Shown in pieces: positions 7,387 to 14,627 of a stretch of 40,020 nucleotides of DNA. Origin of the DNA: Chromobacterium aquaticum. GTDB lineage: Bacteria > Pseudomonadota > Gammaproteobacteria > Burkholderiales > Chromobacteriaceae. Under the pieces are notes generated by a model that ran no database searches, was not told where the DNA came from, and saw only the letters and a program-made list of their open reading frames with translations. The translations under genes were made by a program, and so were the position numbers. The stretch covers positions 1-40,020 of the forward strand of contig NZ_JAJOHW010000034.1 in assembly GCF_021129195.1 (NCBI RefSeq). The letters run 5' to 3'. Position 1 is the first letter of the stretch. Each line of letters begins with the position of its first letter.

Positions 7387-8631
7387 TTAGCGCAACTGCC
7401 GGTTCCAGAACGCTGCGGCCTCGTCCAGCGCCAGCTGGGCGTCCTTGCGGCCGGTGACCGCGGCTTCCGCGCTGTCCACCAGCTTTTTCTTCAAGTCCGC
7501 CAGCCGCGGCACGCCGCTCAGGCTGAAAGTGCGGATGTCCGGCGCCACCTTGGCGCCCTGGACGCGGGCGGCGTCGACCAGGCTGCCGCCGGCCTGGGTG
7601 AAGTAGGGATCGCGCAGCGCGGCGCGGGTGGAGGGGAAGGTGGCGCCGGTCACCTTGGAAAACGCCAGCTGTTGCGCGTCGCTGGTGAGGAAGCGCGCGA
7701 ACTTGATCGCCTCGGCCTGGGTGGCCGCGGGCAGGCCCTTGGACACCGCCCAGCCAAACTGGTAGCCGCCCTGGACCATGCCGGTGGGACCCAGCGGCGC
7801 CGGCTGCACCCGGCTGACCGCGAAAATGGCGCGGGCGTCGCTCTGGGTGCGGCGCACCGCGGTGGGCGCGGTTTCCATCATCGCCAGCCGGCCGCTGTTA
7901 TAGAGCTTGACGCTGGCCTGGTAGTTGTCGTCGGCGAACAGGTTTTCCTTGGCCAGCGCGCCAGCTTTGTAGGCGTCGGCGTATTGGCGCAGCAGCGCCG
8001 CGTGCGCCGGGCTGTTGAAGACCGCCTTGCCGTTTTGCAGCAAGGGCAGGCCGCGGCCCAGCATGATGCCGTCGATCTGGCCCAGCTGCGGCAGCAGGCC
8101 GGGCACGCCGGTCTTGGCGCGAATGGCCTTGGCCGCGGCCAACTGCTGTTCCAGGCTGTCCAGCTTGCGCGCCGGGTCCAGGCCGGCCTTGCGGAACAGC
8201 TCGCCGTTGAGCACCAGCACATTGACGTTGTTGTACCAGGGATAGGCGTAGAGTTTGCCGCCCACGCTCAGATCGCTCAGCGCATTGGGCAGATAGCCGG
8301 CCTTGTCGGCCGGCAAGGTCGGGTCCAGCGGCAACAGCGCGCCTTTCTGCGCGTATTTGTACAGCCGCGGCACGTCGTGGTTGATCAGCGCCGGAGGCCG
8401 GCTGGCGGCGATGGCGGCATTGAGCTTGGTTTCGAAGCCCTCGTTGAACACATCCACCCAGCGTAGCTCGACATTGGGGTTTTGCGCCTCGTACTGCTTT
8501 TTCGCGGCGGCGAAGTAGGCGTCGAACTGCGGTTTGAGCGAGTCGGTCCAGTATTCGACCACGATTTTGTCGGCGCGAGCGGGGCCGGCCAGGGCCAGCA
8601 AGCCGGCGAGCAGCAGCGGGGAGAGGCGCAT
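7387..8631 (-). CDS. Sugar ABC transporter solute-binding protein
   Basis: 414 residues. A signal peptide (MRLSPLLLAGLLALAGPARA) exports it to the periplasm. The body is a family 1 extracellular solute-binding protein: IVVEYWTDSLKPQFD at the start, NPNVELRWVDV, ALINHDVPRLYKYA and the PWYNNVNVLVLNGELFRKAGLD region are characteristic of CUT1 sugar binders. ATG 8631 is preceded by AAGGA at the right distance; an open frame continues upstream inside the kinase gene but has no signal peptide. It is the first transporter gene, 28 bases after the kinase stop. Ligand probably a chito- or glucosamine oligosaccharide (inference). Confidence 0.93.
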   Translation of the reverse strand: MRLSPLLLAGLLALAGPARADKIVVEYWTDSLKPQFDAYFAAAKKQYEAQNPNVELRWVDVFNEGFETKLNAAIAASRPPALINHDVPRLYKYAQKGALLPLDPTLPADKAGYLPNALSDLSVGGKLYAYPWYNNVNVLVLNGELFRKAGLDPARKLDSLEQQLAAAKAIRAKTGVPGLLPQLGQIDGIMLGRGLPLLQNGKAVFNSPAHAALLRQYADAYKAGALAKENLFADDNYQASVKLYNSGRLAMMETAPTAVRRTQSDARAIFAVSRVQPAPLGPTGMVQGGYQFGWAVSKGLPAATQAEAIKFARFLTSDAQQLAFSKVTGATFPSTRAALRDPYFTQAGGSLVDAARVQGAKVAPDIRTFSLSGVPRLADLKKKLVDSAEAAVTGRKDAQLALDEAAAFWNRQLR

Positions 8632-8659
8632 GGAAAATCCTTTGCGGTGAGGAGGGTGA

Positions 8660-9526
8660 TCAGTCGGCCAACAAGAGCAGGGCGCCGGCGCAGGCGTCGC
8701 CTTGCGGCCGGCTGAGGCGGGCGGCGAATTCCGGCGGCAGCCAGTCGCGCAGCGCCCGGCCCAGGCCGCCGCACAGCGCCACCGGCAACTGCTGTTCCGG
8801 GTCCAGCGCCTTGGCGATGGCCCAGGCGTCGCGGCCGGCCTGGCGCAGCAGCTCCGCGGCCAGCGAATCGCGGTGGCCATTGGCCACCACCAGCGGCGCC
8901 AGTTGCGCGAACAGGGTCGGCGTGGCGCGGCCGTTCCAGGCCATCATCGCCTGCCAGTCGCCGCCGACATGTTCCAGCACCGCCCGCGTCAGCGGCGTCG
9001 CGTCGAGACGGCCGTCCAGCGCCATCTGCGCGTATTGCGCGGCGCGCTGGCCCAGCCAGGCGCCGCTGGCCTCGTCGCCGCTGGGATAGCCCCAGCCGCC
9101 GACCTCGCGGTGGCAGCCGTCCGGATACAGGGCCTCGCCTATGCTGCCGGTACCCAGCGCCACGATCACGCCGGGCCGGCCGCCGTGGGCGCCCAGCAAG
9201 GTGGTGTAGCCGTCGGTGGCCAGGCGCAGGCGGGCGTAGCCTGGGTCGGCGGTGCGGAAGGACTCGGCCCAGGCGCTGTTGTGTACGCCGGACAGGCCCA
9301 GGCCTATCGCGCATCGCGCCGGCGGCGCCGGGGGCAGCCCGGCTTGTTCGAAGGCGCGGACGATGACTTCGCCCACCGCGGCCCAGGCCTGCGGCACGCC
9401 GCGCGACAAGGCGGAAGGCCCGCCCTCGGCATGGGCCAGCGGGCGGGAGCGCGCGTCGCTCAGGCAGACGCGGGTGCCGCTGCCGCCGCCATCGACACCC
9501 AAGCGGTACTCAAAAGCTTCAGTCAC
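8660..9526 (-). CDS. BadF/BadG-family amino-sugar kinase (N-acetylglucosamine or glucosamine kinase)
   Basis: 288 residues, actin-like ATPase fold. YRLGVDGGGSGTR is the first phosphate loop and VIVALGTGSIGEAL the second; GGWGYPSGDEASGAWLG is characteristic of GlcNAc/GlcN kinases of this family. It would phosphorylate the amino sugar released inside the cell. GTG at 9526 is chosen because AAGGA sits 7 bases upstream and homology starts right after. It heads the minus-strand operon (kinase, binding protein, two permeases), divergent from a ROK regulator. In Vibrio chitin loci a glucosamine-specific kinase of this family neighbours a GH9 enzyme, the same pairing as here. Confidence 0.85.
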   Translation of the reverse strand: MTEAFEYRLGVDGGGSGTRVCLSDARSRPLAHAEGGPSALSRGVPQAWAAVGEVIVRAFEQAGLPPAPPARCAIGLGLSGVHNSAWAESFRTADPGYARLRLATDGYTTLLGAHGGRPGVIVALGTGSIGEALYPDGCHREVGGWGYPSGDEASGAWLGQRAAQYAQMALDGRLDATPLTRAVLEHVGGDWQAMMAWNGRATPTLFAQLAPLVVANGHRDSLAAELLRQAGRDAWAIAKALDPEQQLPVALCGGLGRALRDWLPPEFAARLSRPQGDACAGALLLLAD

Positions 9527-9600
9527 GGTGCAGTCCTTGGTCAAATGCGATGCTCGGCGCAAATCCGTGCTACATCATCGACTTGCGCGAGAATCCAGCG

Positions 9601-9623
9601 ATGCCATTAGAATTTTTTGGCAT
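9601..9623. promoter_or_regulatory. Candidate operator in kinase/ROK intergenic region
   Basis: ATGCCA, 11 bases, TGGCAT form an inverted repeat in an AT-rich stretch between the divergent kinase and ROK regulator genes. A TTGGTATT half-site lies just downstream (about 9636-9643). Position is right for autoregulation, but arms are only six bases. Confidence 0.3.
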
Positions 9624-9774
9624 TCAATCATTACATTGGTATTTCGTCAAGTTGATTTATTTAATTGTGGTGACAATGCCGCCGCGCTGTCGTCGCCGCC
9701 GCGCTGTCGTCGCCGGCGCAACAGGCCCGGTCGGCGCTCTTGTCCGGCCGGGTCCGGCTCGCCATACTGCCGGC

Positions 9775-10986
9775 ATGAAATCCACTTCGGCAGGCCAGGA
9801 TCCGCGCACGGTGGCGGGAACCAATCTGGAGCATGCCCGCGCGCACAACCGCCGCGCGGTGATCGAAACCATACGCCTGAACGGGCAGCTGACTCGCGCC
9901 GAAATCGCGCGCCTGACCGCGCTGACGCCGCAAACGGTGTCCAATATCGCGGCGGAGCTGCTGGACGGTGGCATGCTGCTGGCCGGCGAGCCGATACGGG
10001 AAGGCGCGCGCGGCCAGCCGGCGATTCCCCTGAGCATCAATCCGGACGGTGCTTATTCTCTGGGCATACAGCTGGACACCCAGTCCTTGATCGCGGTGGC
10101 GGTGGACCTGGCCGGTCAATGCCGCGCGCGAGTGGAGGCGCCGGTGCGGCGGCCGGGTCCGCAGCAGGCGCTGCCGCTGATCGAGGACGTGGTGGCGCGG
10201 CTGCGCGCCGATTCAGGCATAGACTGGACGCGGGTGCTTGGCCTGGGCCTGGTGATGCCGGGTCCGTTCGGGGTGGAGGGCATGAGTTCGGTGGGCCCCA
10301 CCACCTTGCCCGGCTGGGAGGAGGTGGATGCCGCGGCGGAACTGGAGCGCCGGCTGGGCTTGCCGGTGCGGCTGGAGAAGGACGCCACCGCCGCCGCCAT
10401 CGGCGAGCGTCTGTATGGCCGCGCCGCCGCGCTGCGTAATTTCGTCTATCTGTTCATCGGCGCCGGCTTGGGCGCCGGCCTGTTTCTGGACGGGCGGCTG
10501 TATGCCGGGGTCAAGCATAATGCCGGCGAAATCGGCCATATGATCGTGATACCGGACGGCAGGCCCTGCGATTGCGGCAATCACGGTTGCCTGGAGCGCT
10601 ATGTGTCGCTGCGCGCGCTGTACGAAACGCTGGGCCTTGCCGACGTCGCCGAGCAGGCCGCCCGCAGCCTGCGGCAGCCGACGCCGGAAATCTGCTACGG
10701 CATCGAGCGCTGGCTGGCGATCGCGGCGGCGCCGCTGCGGCAGGCGATCAACATCCTGGAAAGCCTGCTGGATATCGAGGCGGTGGTGATAGGTGGCTTC
10801 TTGCCGGCGGATCTGCTGGAGCAGCTGGAACAGCGCTTGCATCCGCTGCCGGTATCGATACGCCATAGCAGCGGCCCGCGGGTGCTGCTGGGTGGCGCCG
10901 GCCGCGATACCGTGGCGCTGGGCGCGGCGGCGTTGCCCATCTTCGACGAATTCAACCCGCAGTACGAAGTGCTGCTCAAGGCCTGA
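9775..10986 (+). CDS. ROK-family transcriptional regulator of the amino-sugar locus
   Basis: 403 residues. Winged helix-turn-helix at about 20-75 (NRRAVIETIRLNGQLTRAEI, then LTALTPQTVSNIAAELL), followed by the ROK sugar-binding domain. The ROK zinc motif CDCGNHGCLE starts at Cys265 (C265, C267, C272) with an upstream EIGH histidine. VYLFIGAGLGAGL is the nucleotide loop and EKDATA carries the Asp used by ROK kinases. NagC/Mlc-like proteins release DNA on binding a sugar or sugar phosphate. ATG 9775 starts at the expected N-terminal region; upstream codons in frame are Arg/Ala-rich noise. Divergent from the transporter operon and upstream of the GH9 gene, it probably controls both. Confidence 0.9.
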   Translation: MKSTSAGQDPRTVAGTNLEHARAHNRRAVIETIRLNGQLTRAEIARLTALTPQTVSNIAAELLDGGMLLAGEPIREGARGQPAIPLSINPDGAYSLGIQLDTQSLIAVAVDLAGQCRARVEAPVRRPGPQQALPLIEDVVARLRADSGIDWTRVLGLGLVMPGPFGVEGMSSVGPTTLPGWEEVDAAAELERRLGLPVRLEKDATAAAIGERLYGRAAALRNFVYLFIGAGLGAGLFLDGRLYAGVKHNAGEIGHMIVIPDGRPCDCGNHGCLERYVSLRALYETLGLADVAEQAARSLRQPTPEICYGIERWLAIAAAPLRQAINILESLLDIEAVVIGGFLPADLLEQLEQRLHPLPVSIRHSSGPRVLLGGAGRDTVALGAAALPIFDEFNPQYEVLLKA

Positions 10987-11011
10987 TTCGGCGTCTTTTT
11001 ATGTCAATGGC

Positions 11012-11039
11012 TTGACCTGGCCGCCGCGACGCGTAAATA
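11012..11039 (+). promoter_or_regulatory. Sigma70-type promoter for the GH9 gene
   Basis: TTGACC, 16-base spacer, TAAATA, in the 103-base gap between the ROK gene and the GH9 gene. It implies the GH9 gene can be transcribed separately from the regulator. Confidence 0.45.
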
Positions 11040-11050
11040 TTGCCCGACAT

Positions 11051-11067
11051 TAAAGCAAAACGCTTTA
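11051..11067. promoter_or_regulatory. Candidate operator in front of the GH9 gene
   Basis: TAAAGC, five bases, GCTTTA: a perfect 6-5-6 inverted repeat just downstream of the predicted start of transcription and 22 bases before the ATG. Typical place for a repressor roadblock; the ROK regulator is the nearest candidate. Confidence 0.45.
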
Positions 11068-11089
11068 TTTATTTACCGGGAGCCGCGCC

Positions 11090-12763
11090 ATGAAGATCCT
11101 GTTGAATCACGTCGGTTTCGAGCCGCAAGCACCCAAGTTGGCCTTGCTGCAAGCCTCGGCGGCCGACCGGCCGCAGGCGCTGATCCTGCTGGACCGCGAG
11201 TCCCGCCCGGTGCAGGAGATCGCCTTGCAAGCGCTGGGCATGGCCGAAGGCTGGCCGGAGTGGCATTACTGGCAAGCCGATTTCAGCGCCTGGACGCAGC
11301 CGGGCCAGTATCGGCTATGGCTGCAGGACAGCGCGCCGCCGGTGCTCAGCCATGAATTCACGGTGGCATCGGACTGTCTGGGCGCTCAGATGCTGTCCGA
11401 TCTGCTGAATCACTTCAAGTCGCAGCGTTGTACTGGCTTGTATGACCGCGCCGACCGCGCGGCGCCGGAGTGGGGAGGCGGCGCGCGCCGCGATGTCAGC
11501 GGCGGCTGGTTCGACGCCTCCGGCGATTGCTCCAAATACCTGTCCCATCTGTCCTACGCCAATTTCATGAATCCCCAGCAGACGCCGCTGCTGGCTTGGG
11601 CCTTGATGGCCGGCCGCGCCGCCCTGCCGGCGCAGCCGCGCTGGTTCGACGAGCGCATGGTGGACGAGGCCTTGCATGGCGCTGATTTTCTGCTGCGCAT
11701 GCAGCACTCGTCCGGCTTTTTCTATATGACGCTGTTCGACGGCTGGAGCAAGGCGCCGGAGCAGCGTGAGCTGTGCGCCTTCACCACGCAGCGCGGCGTC
11801 AGGTCGGGGGCCTTCCAGGCTGGCTTCCGCCAGGGTGGCGGCCTGGCGATCGCCGCGCTGGCGCGCGCGGCGGAACTGCCGCGCGACGGCGAGTTCAGCC
11901 GCGGCGATTATCTGGCGGCGGCGCGGCGCGGCTTCGCTCATCTACAGCAGCACAATACGCGCTATCTGGACGATGGCTGCGAGAATTTCATCGATGATTA
12001 TTGCGCCTTGCTGGCCGCCTGCGAATTGTACTCGGCCAGTGGCGAGCCGGTGTTCGCCGATGCCGCCGACCGCCGCGCGCGGCGCATGTTGGCGCAGCAG
12101 GACGAGGCTGGCCGTTTCTGGATGGACGGGCAGCGGCGGCAGAGTTATTTTCACGCGGTCGAGGCCGGCTTGCCTTATCTGGCCTTGTTGCGCTTCGCCG
12201 CGGTATTGCCGGCATCGCCGCTGGCGAGCGCCGCGCGCCAGTCGGTGCGGCGCGGCTTGCAGGCCGAGATGGCATTGACGGCGGCGCCGGGCAATCCCTT
12301 CGCCTATCCGCGGCAGTGGGTGGCGGTGGACGGCGCGGCGGGCGCGGCGCGTTTTTTCATGCCGCAGCGCAATGGCAGCGGCTATTGGTGGCAGGGCGAG
12401 AATGCGCGGCTGGCTTCGTTGGCGGCCGCGGCCGGCGGGCTGGCGGCGCTTGAGGGGCCGGAAGGCGGGGAGCTGTCGGCTTACGCCCAGGGCGCCTTGG
12501 ACTGGATTCTGGGGCGCAATCCCTTCGATGTCTGCATGCTGCAGGGCTGGGGCCGTAATAATCCGCGCTATGAGCCGGGCTATTACAATGCCTGCGGCGG
12601 GGTGTGCAATGGCATCACCGCCGCGCCGGGCGCGGACGAGGGCATCGCCTTCCTGAGTCCGGAGCAGACCGATATCAGCCAATCCTGGCGTTGGACCGAG
12701 CAATGGCTGCCGCATGGCGCCTGGCTGTTCCTGGCGCTGTCGCTGCGCCGCGGGACGGCGTGA
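11090..12763 (+). CDS. Cytoplasmic glycoside hydrolase family 9, probable exo-beta-glucosaminidase
   Basis: 557 residues, no signal peptide. Residues 1-90 form the immunoglobulin-like domain common before GH9 catalytic domains (ILLNHVGFEPQAPKLALL). The (alpha/alpha)6 domain follows; DVSGGWFDASGDCSKY holds the catalytic Asp pair (D142, D146) and RWTEQWLPHGAW the acid Glu (E537). Secreted cellulases also belong to GH9, but lack of a signal and the amino-sugar context point to the GH9 group that cleaves glucosaminyl residues from imported chito/chitosan disaccharides. A strong ribosome site is not evident apart from CCGGGAG upstream. Substrate is inferred, family is seen. Confidence 0.88.
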   Translation: MKILLNHVGFEPQAPKLALLQASAADRPQALILLDRESRPVQEIALQALGMAEGWPEWHYWQADFSAWTQPGQYRLWLQDSAPPVLSHEFTVASDCLGAQMLSDLLNHFKSQRCTGLYDRADRAAPEWGGGARRDVSGGWFDASGDCSKYLSHLSYANFMNPQQTPLLAWALMAGRAALPAQPRWFDERMVDEALHGADFLLRMQHSSGFFYMTLFDGWSKAPEQRELCAFTTQRGVRSGAFQAGFRQGGGLAIAALARAAELPRDGEFSRGDYLAAARRGFAHLQQHNTRYLDDGCENFIDDYCALLAACELYSASGEPVFADAADRRARRMLAQQDEAGRFWMDGQRRQSYFHAVEAGLPYLALLRFAAVLPASPLASAARQSVRRGLQAEMALTAAPGNPFAYPRQWVAVDGAAGAARFFMPQRNGSGYWWQGENARLASLAAAAGGLAALEGPEGGELSAYAQGALDWILGRNPFDVCMLQGWGRNNPRYEPGYYNACGGVCNGITAAPGADEGIAFLSPEQTDISQSWRWTEQWLPHGAWLFLALSLRRGTA

Positions 12764-12769
12764 AATGCG

Positions 12770-12797
12770 AAACGCCATCGGCGAGCCGATGGCGTTT
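12770..12797. terminator. Hairpin between convergent GH9 and rhlE genes
   Basis: Perfect inverted repeat AAACGCCATCGG with a four-base loop (CGAG), 7 bases after the GH9 stop and about 30 bases after the end of rhlE. Only three T follow the stem on either strand, so it is a plausible two-way terminator but lacks a long T-tract. Confidence 0.6.
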
Positions 12798-12828
12798 GAG
12801 CTGAACGGCCCCTTGGGGCCGCAAGCGC

Positions 12829-14145
12829 TTATTGCTGCTGGGTGCTGCGCGGACCGCGGTTGCCTTGGTAGCCGCCCTCGCGACGCTGGCCCTGGTAACC
12901 GCCTTCGCGACGATTGCCGTAGCTGCCGCGGCCGCCGCTGCCCGGACGACGATCGCCGTAGCCGCCTTTGCCGTTGCTATTGCGACGCGGGCCTTTCGGC
13001 GGGCGACGGGTGGGTTCCATGCCTTCGATCACGCCTTCGGTGATCTGGCGCTTCAGGTATTGCTCGATGCGGCGCACCTTGTGGAATTCCTTGGACTCCG
13101 CCAGGGTGATGGCGGTGCCGTCGCGACCGGCGCGGCCGGTACGGCCGATACGGTGCACGTAGTCTTCAGCCTGTTTCGGCAGGTCGAAGTTCACCACGTG
13201 GGTGATGGTGGGCACGTCGATGCCGCGCGCCGCCACGTCGGTGGCCACCAGGATCTTGATGCGGCCGCGACGCAGATCGTTCAGCGTGCGGTTGCGCCAG
13301 CTTTGCGGCATGTCGCCGTGCAGGCAGGCGGCGGAGTAGCCCTGGTCGGACAGCTTGTCGGCCAGTTCTTCGGAGTAGGCCTTGGTGGCGGAGAAAATCA
13401 CGCACTGGTCAAAGCCGGACTCTTTCAGGATGTGATCCAGCAAGCGATGCTTGTGGTTCAGGTCGTCCGCGTACAGCAGATGTTCTTCGATGGTGCCGCC
13501 CGAGGTCTCGGTGCGGGCGATCTCGATGCGCTGCGGATCGCGAGTCATCTTCTCGGCCATGCGGCCGACGGTGCCGTCCAGCGTGGCGGAGAACAGCACG
13601 GTCTGGCGGGTTTCCGGAGTCGCCTTGACGATGGTCTCGATATCTTCGATGAAGCCCATGTCCAGCATGCGGTCGGCTTCGTCCAGCACCAGCATTTCCA
13701 GGCGGGAGAAGTCGATGCGGCCGGAGCGCATGTGGTCCATCAGACGGCCGGGGGTGGCGACGATCAGGTCTACCGGGCGCGACAGCGCGCGGGTCTGGTA
13801 GCCGAAGGAAGAGCCGCCCACCAGGCAGACGGTTTTCATCCAGCGCAGGTCCTTGCCGTATTCCAGCGCGTTCTTTTCCACTTGCTGAGCCAGTTCGCGG
13901 GTGGGGCACAGCACCAGCACGCGAGGGCCCTGGCCCTTGCCGGTGGAGCGCTCGGACAGCTTGGTCAGCGCCGGCAGCAGGAAGGCTGCGGTCTTGCCGC
14001 TACCGGTTTGGGCCGATACCAGCAGGTCGCGGCCGGCGATGGCGGCGGGAACTGCCTGGGCTTGTACTTCGGTAGGGGAAGAGTAGCCGGCGGCTTCCAG
14101 CGCGCGCAGGATGGTCGGGGCGATGCCCAGATCGGAAAAATGCAT
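12829..14145 (-). CDS. rhlE: DEAD-box ATP-dependent RNA helicase, RhlE type
   Basis: 438 residues. The helicase motifs appear in order: Q motif (FSDLGIAPTILRALEAAGY with PTEVQAQAVP), AQTGSGKT, PTRELA, TPGRLMD, DEAD in VLDEADRMLD, SAT, and HRIGRTGRAG. It unwinds short RNA duplexes in ribosome assembly or RNA decay. The C-terminal ~55 residues are a basic Gly/Arg tail with near-repeated GGYQGQRREGGYQGNRG units, an RNA-binding extension common in RhlE. ATG 14145 follows AAAGGA. The gene faces the GH9 gene across a shared hairpin. A long (over 400-base) gap lies upstream. Confidence 0.93.
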   Translation of the reverse strand: MHFSDLGIAPTILRALEAAGYSSPTEVQAQAVPAAIAGRDLLVSAQTGSGKTAAFLLPALTKLSERSTGKGQGPRVLVLCPTRELAQQVEKNALEYGKDLRWMKTVCLVGGSSFGYQTRALSRPVDLIVATPGRLMDHMRSGRIDFSRLEMLVLDEADRMLDMGFIEDIETIVKATPETRQTVLFSATLDGTVGRMAEKMTRDPQRIEIARTETSGGTIEEHLLYADDLNHKHRLLDHILKESGFDQCVIFSATKAYSEELADKLSDQGYSAACLHGDMPQSWRNRTLNDLRRGRIKILVATDVAARGIDVPTITHVVNFDLPKQAEDYVHRIGRTGRAGRDGTAITLAESKEFHKVRRIEQYLKRQITEGVIEGMEPTRRPPKGPRRNSNGKGGYGDRRPGSGGRGSYGNRREGGYQGQRREGGYQGNRGPRSTQQQ

Positions 14146-14627
14146 GATGTCCTTTCAAGCCGGATACTGCCGGCGTCACTTGTAGCCAGGTTGGTGGCGG
14201 TCGGTTATACGGCGCCTTTAAGCCGTAAATCATCGGCACTAACCTGACAAGCGGCGAACAGCGGTCCAGTCTGATGCGACATTATAAGCGTGGACGAAGC
14301 CTGGAAATGGTCAGGGACGATGAAACAATCTCACACGGGCCGAGGCGTGGTTTGGAATGCCCGGTGGAAACACAAGAGGCCGGACTATACGGTAAATCAG
14401 ACGGGTTTACAACTGTTTTTTAAAAACATGCCGGCTAAGTATTTGATTGTTTGCCGCTTGCGGCGGCGGATTTGTAAAAAAACGCCATGCAACGGCGGTG
14501 CTGGCGGTGGTCGCTGAGCAGTTTCGCGGCGGCGGCTTGTGGAGATTTGCGCGGTTCTAACTACACTTCAATACAGACTTGAGCTTGGACCTGGGCTTGG
14601 GCGGAATGCCGCCGTTGAGGGCTGATA
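14146..14627. other. 482-base intergenic region between rhlE and the CSS-EAL gene
   Basis: Divergent gap that must hold promoters for both neighbours. It is patchy in composition, with an AT-rich section at about 14390-14490. Short open frames occur (for example one starting at 14290) but lack ribosome sites and recognisable sequence. No convincing promoter, RNA gene or repeat was identified by eye. An rhlE leader of unusual length is possible. Confidence 0.5.

Noticed and set aside
12832-14247. 471-codon plus-strand frame opposite rhlE
   Set aside because: Antisense shadow of a helicase with all motifs present on the minus strand.
14290-14517. 75-codon frame in the rhlE/EAL gap
   Set aside because: No ribosome site, ends in Arg/Gly-rich noise, and no recognisable features.
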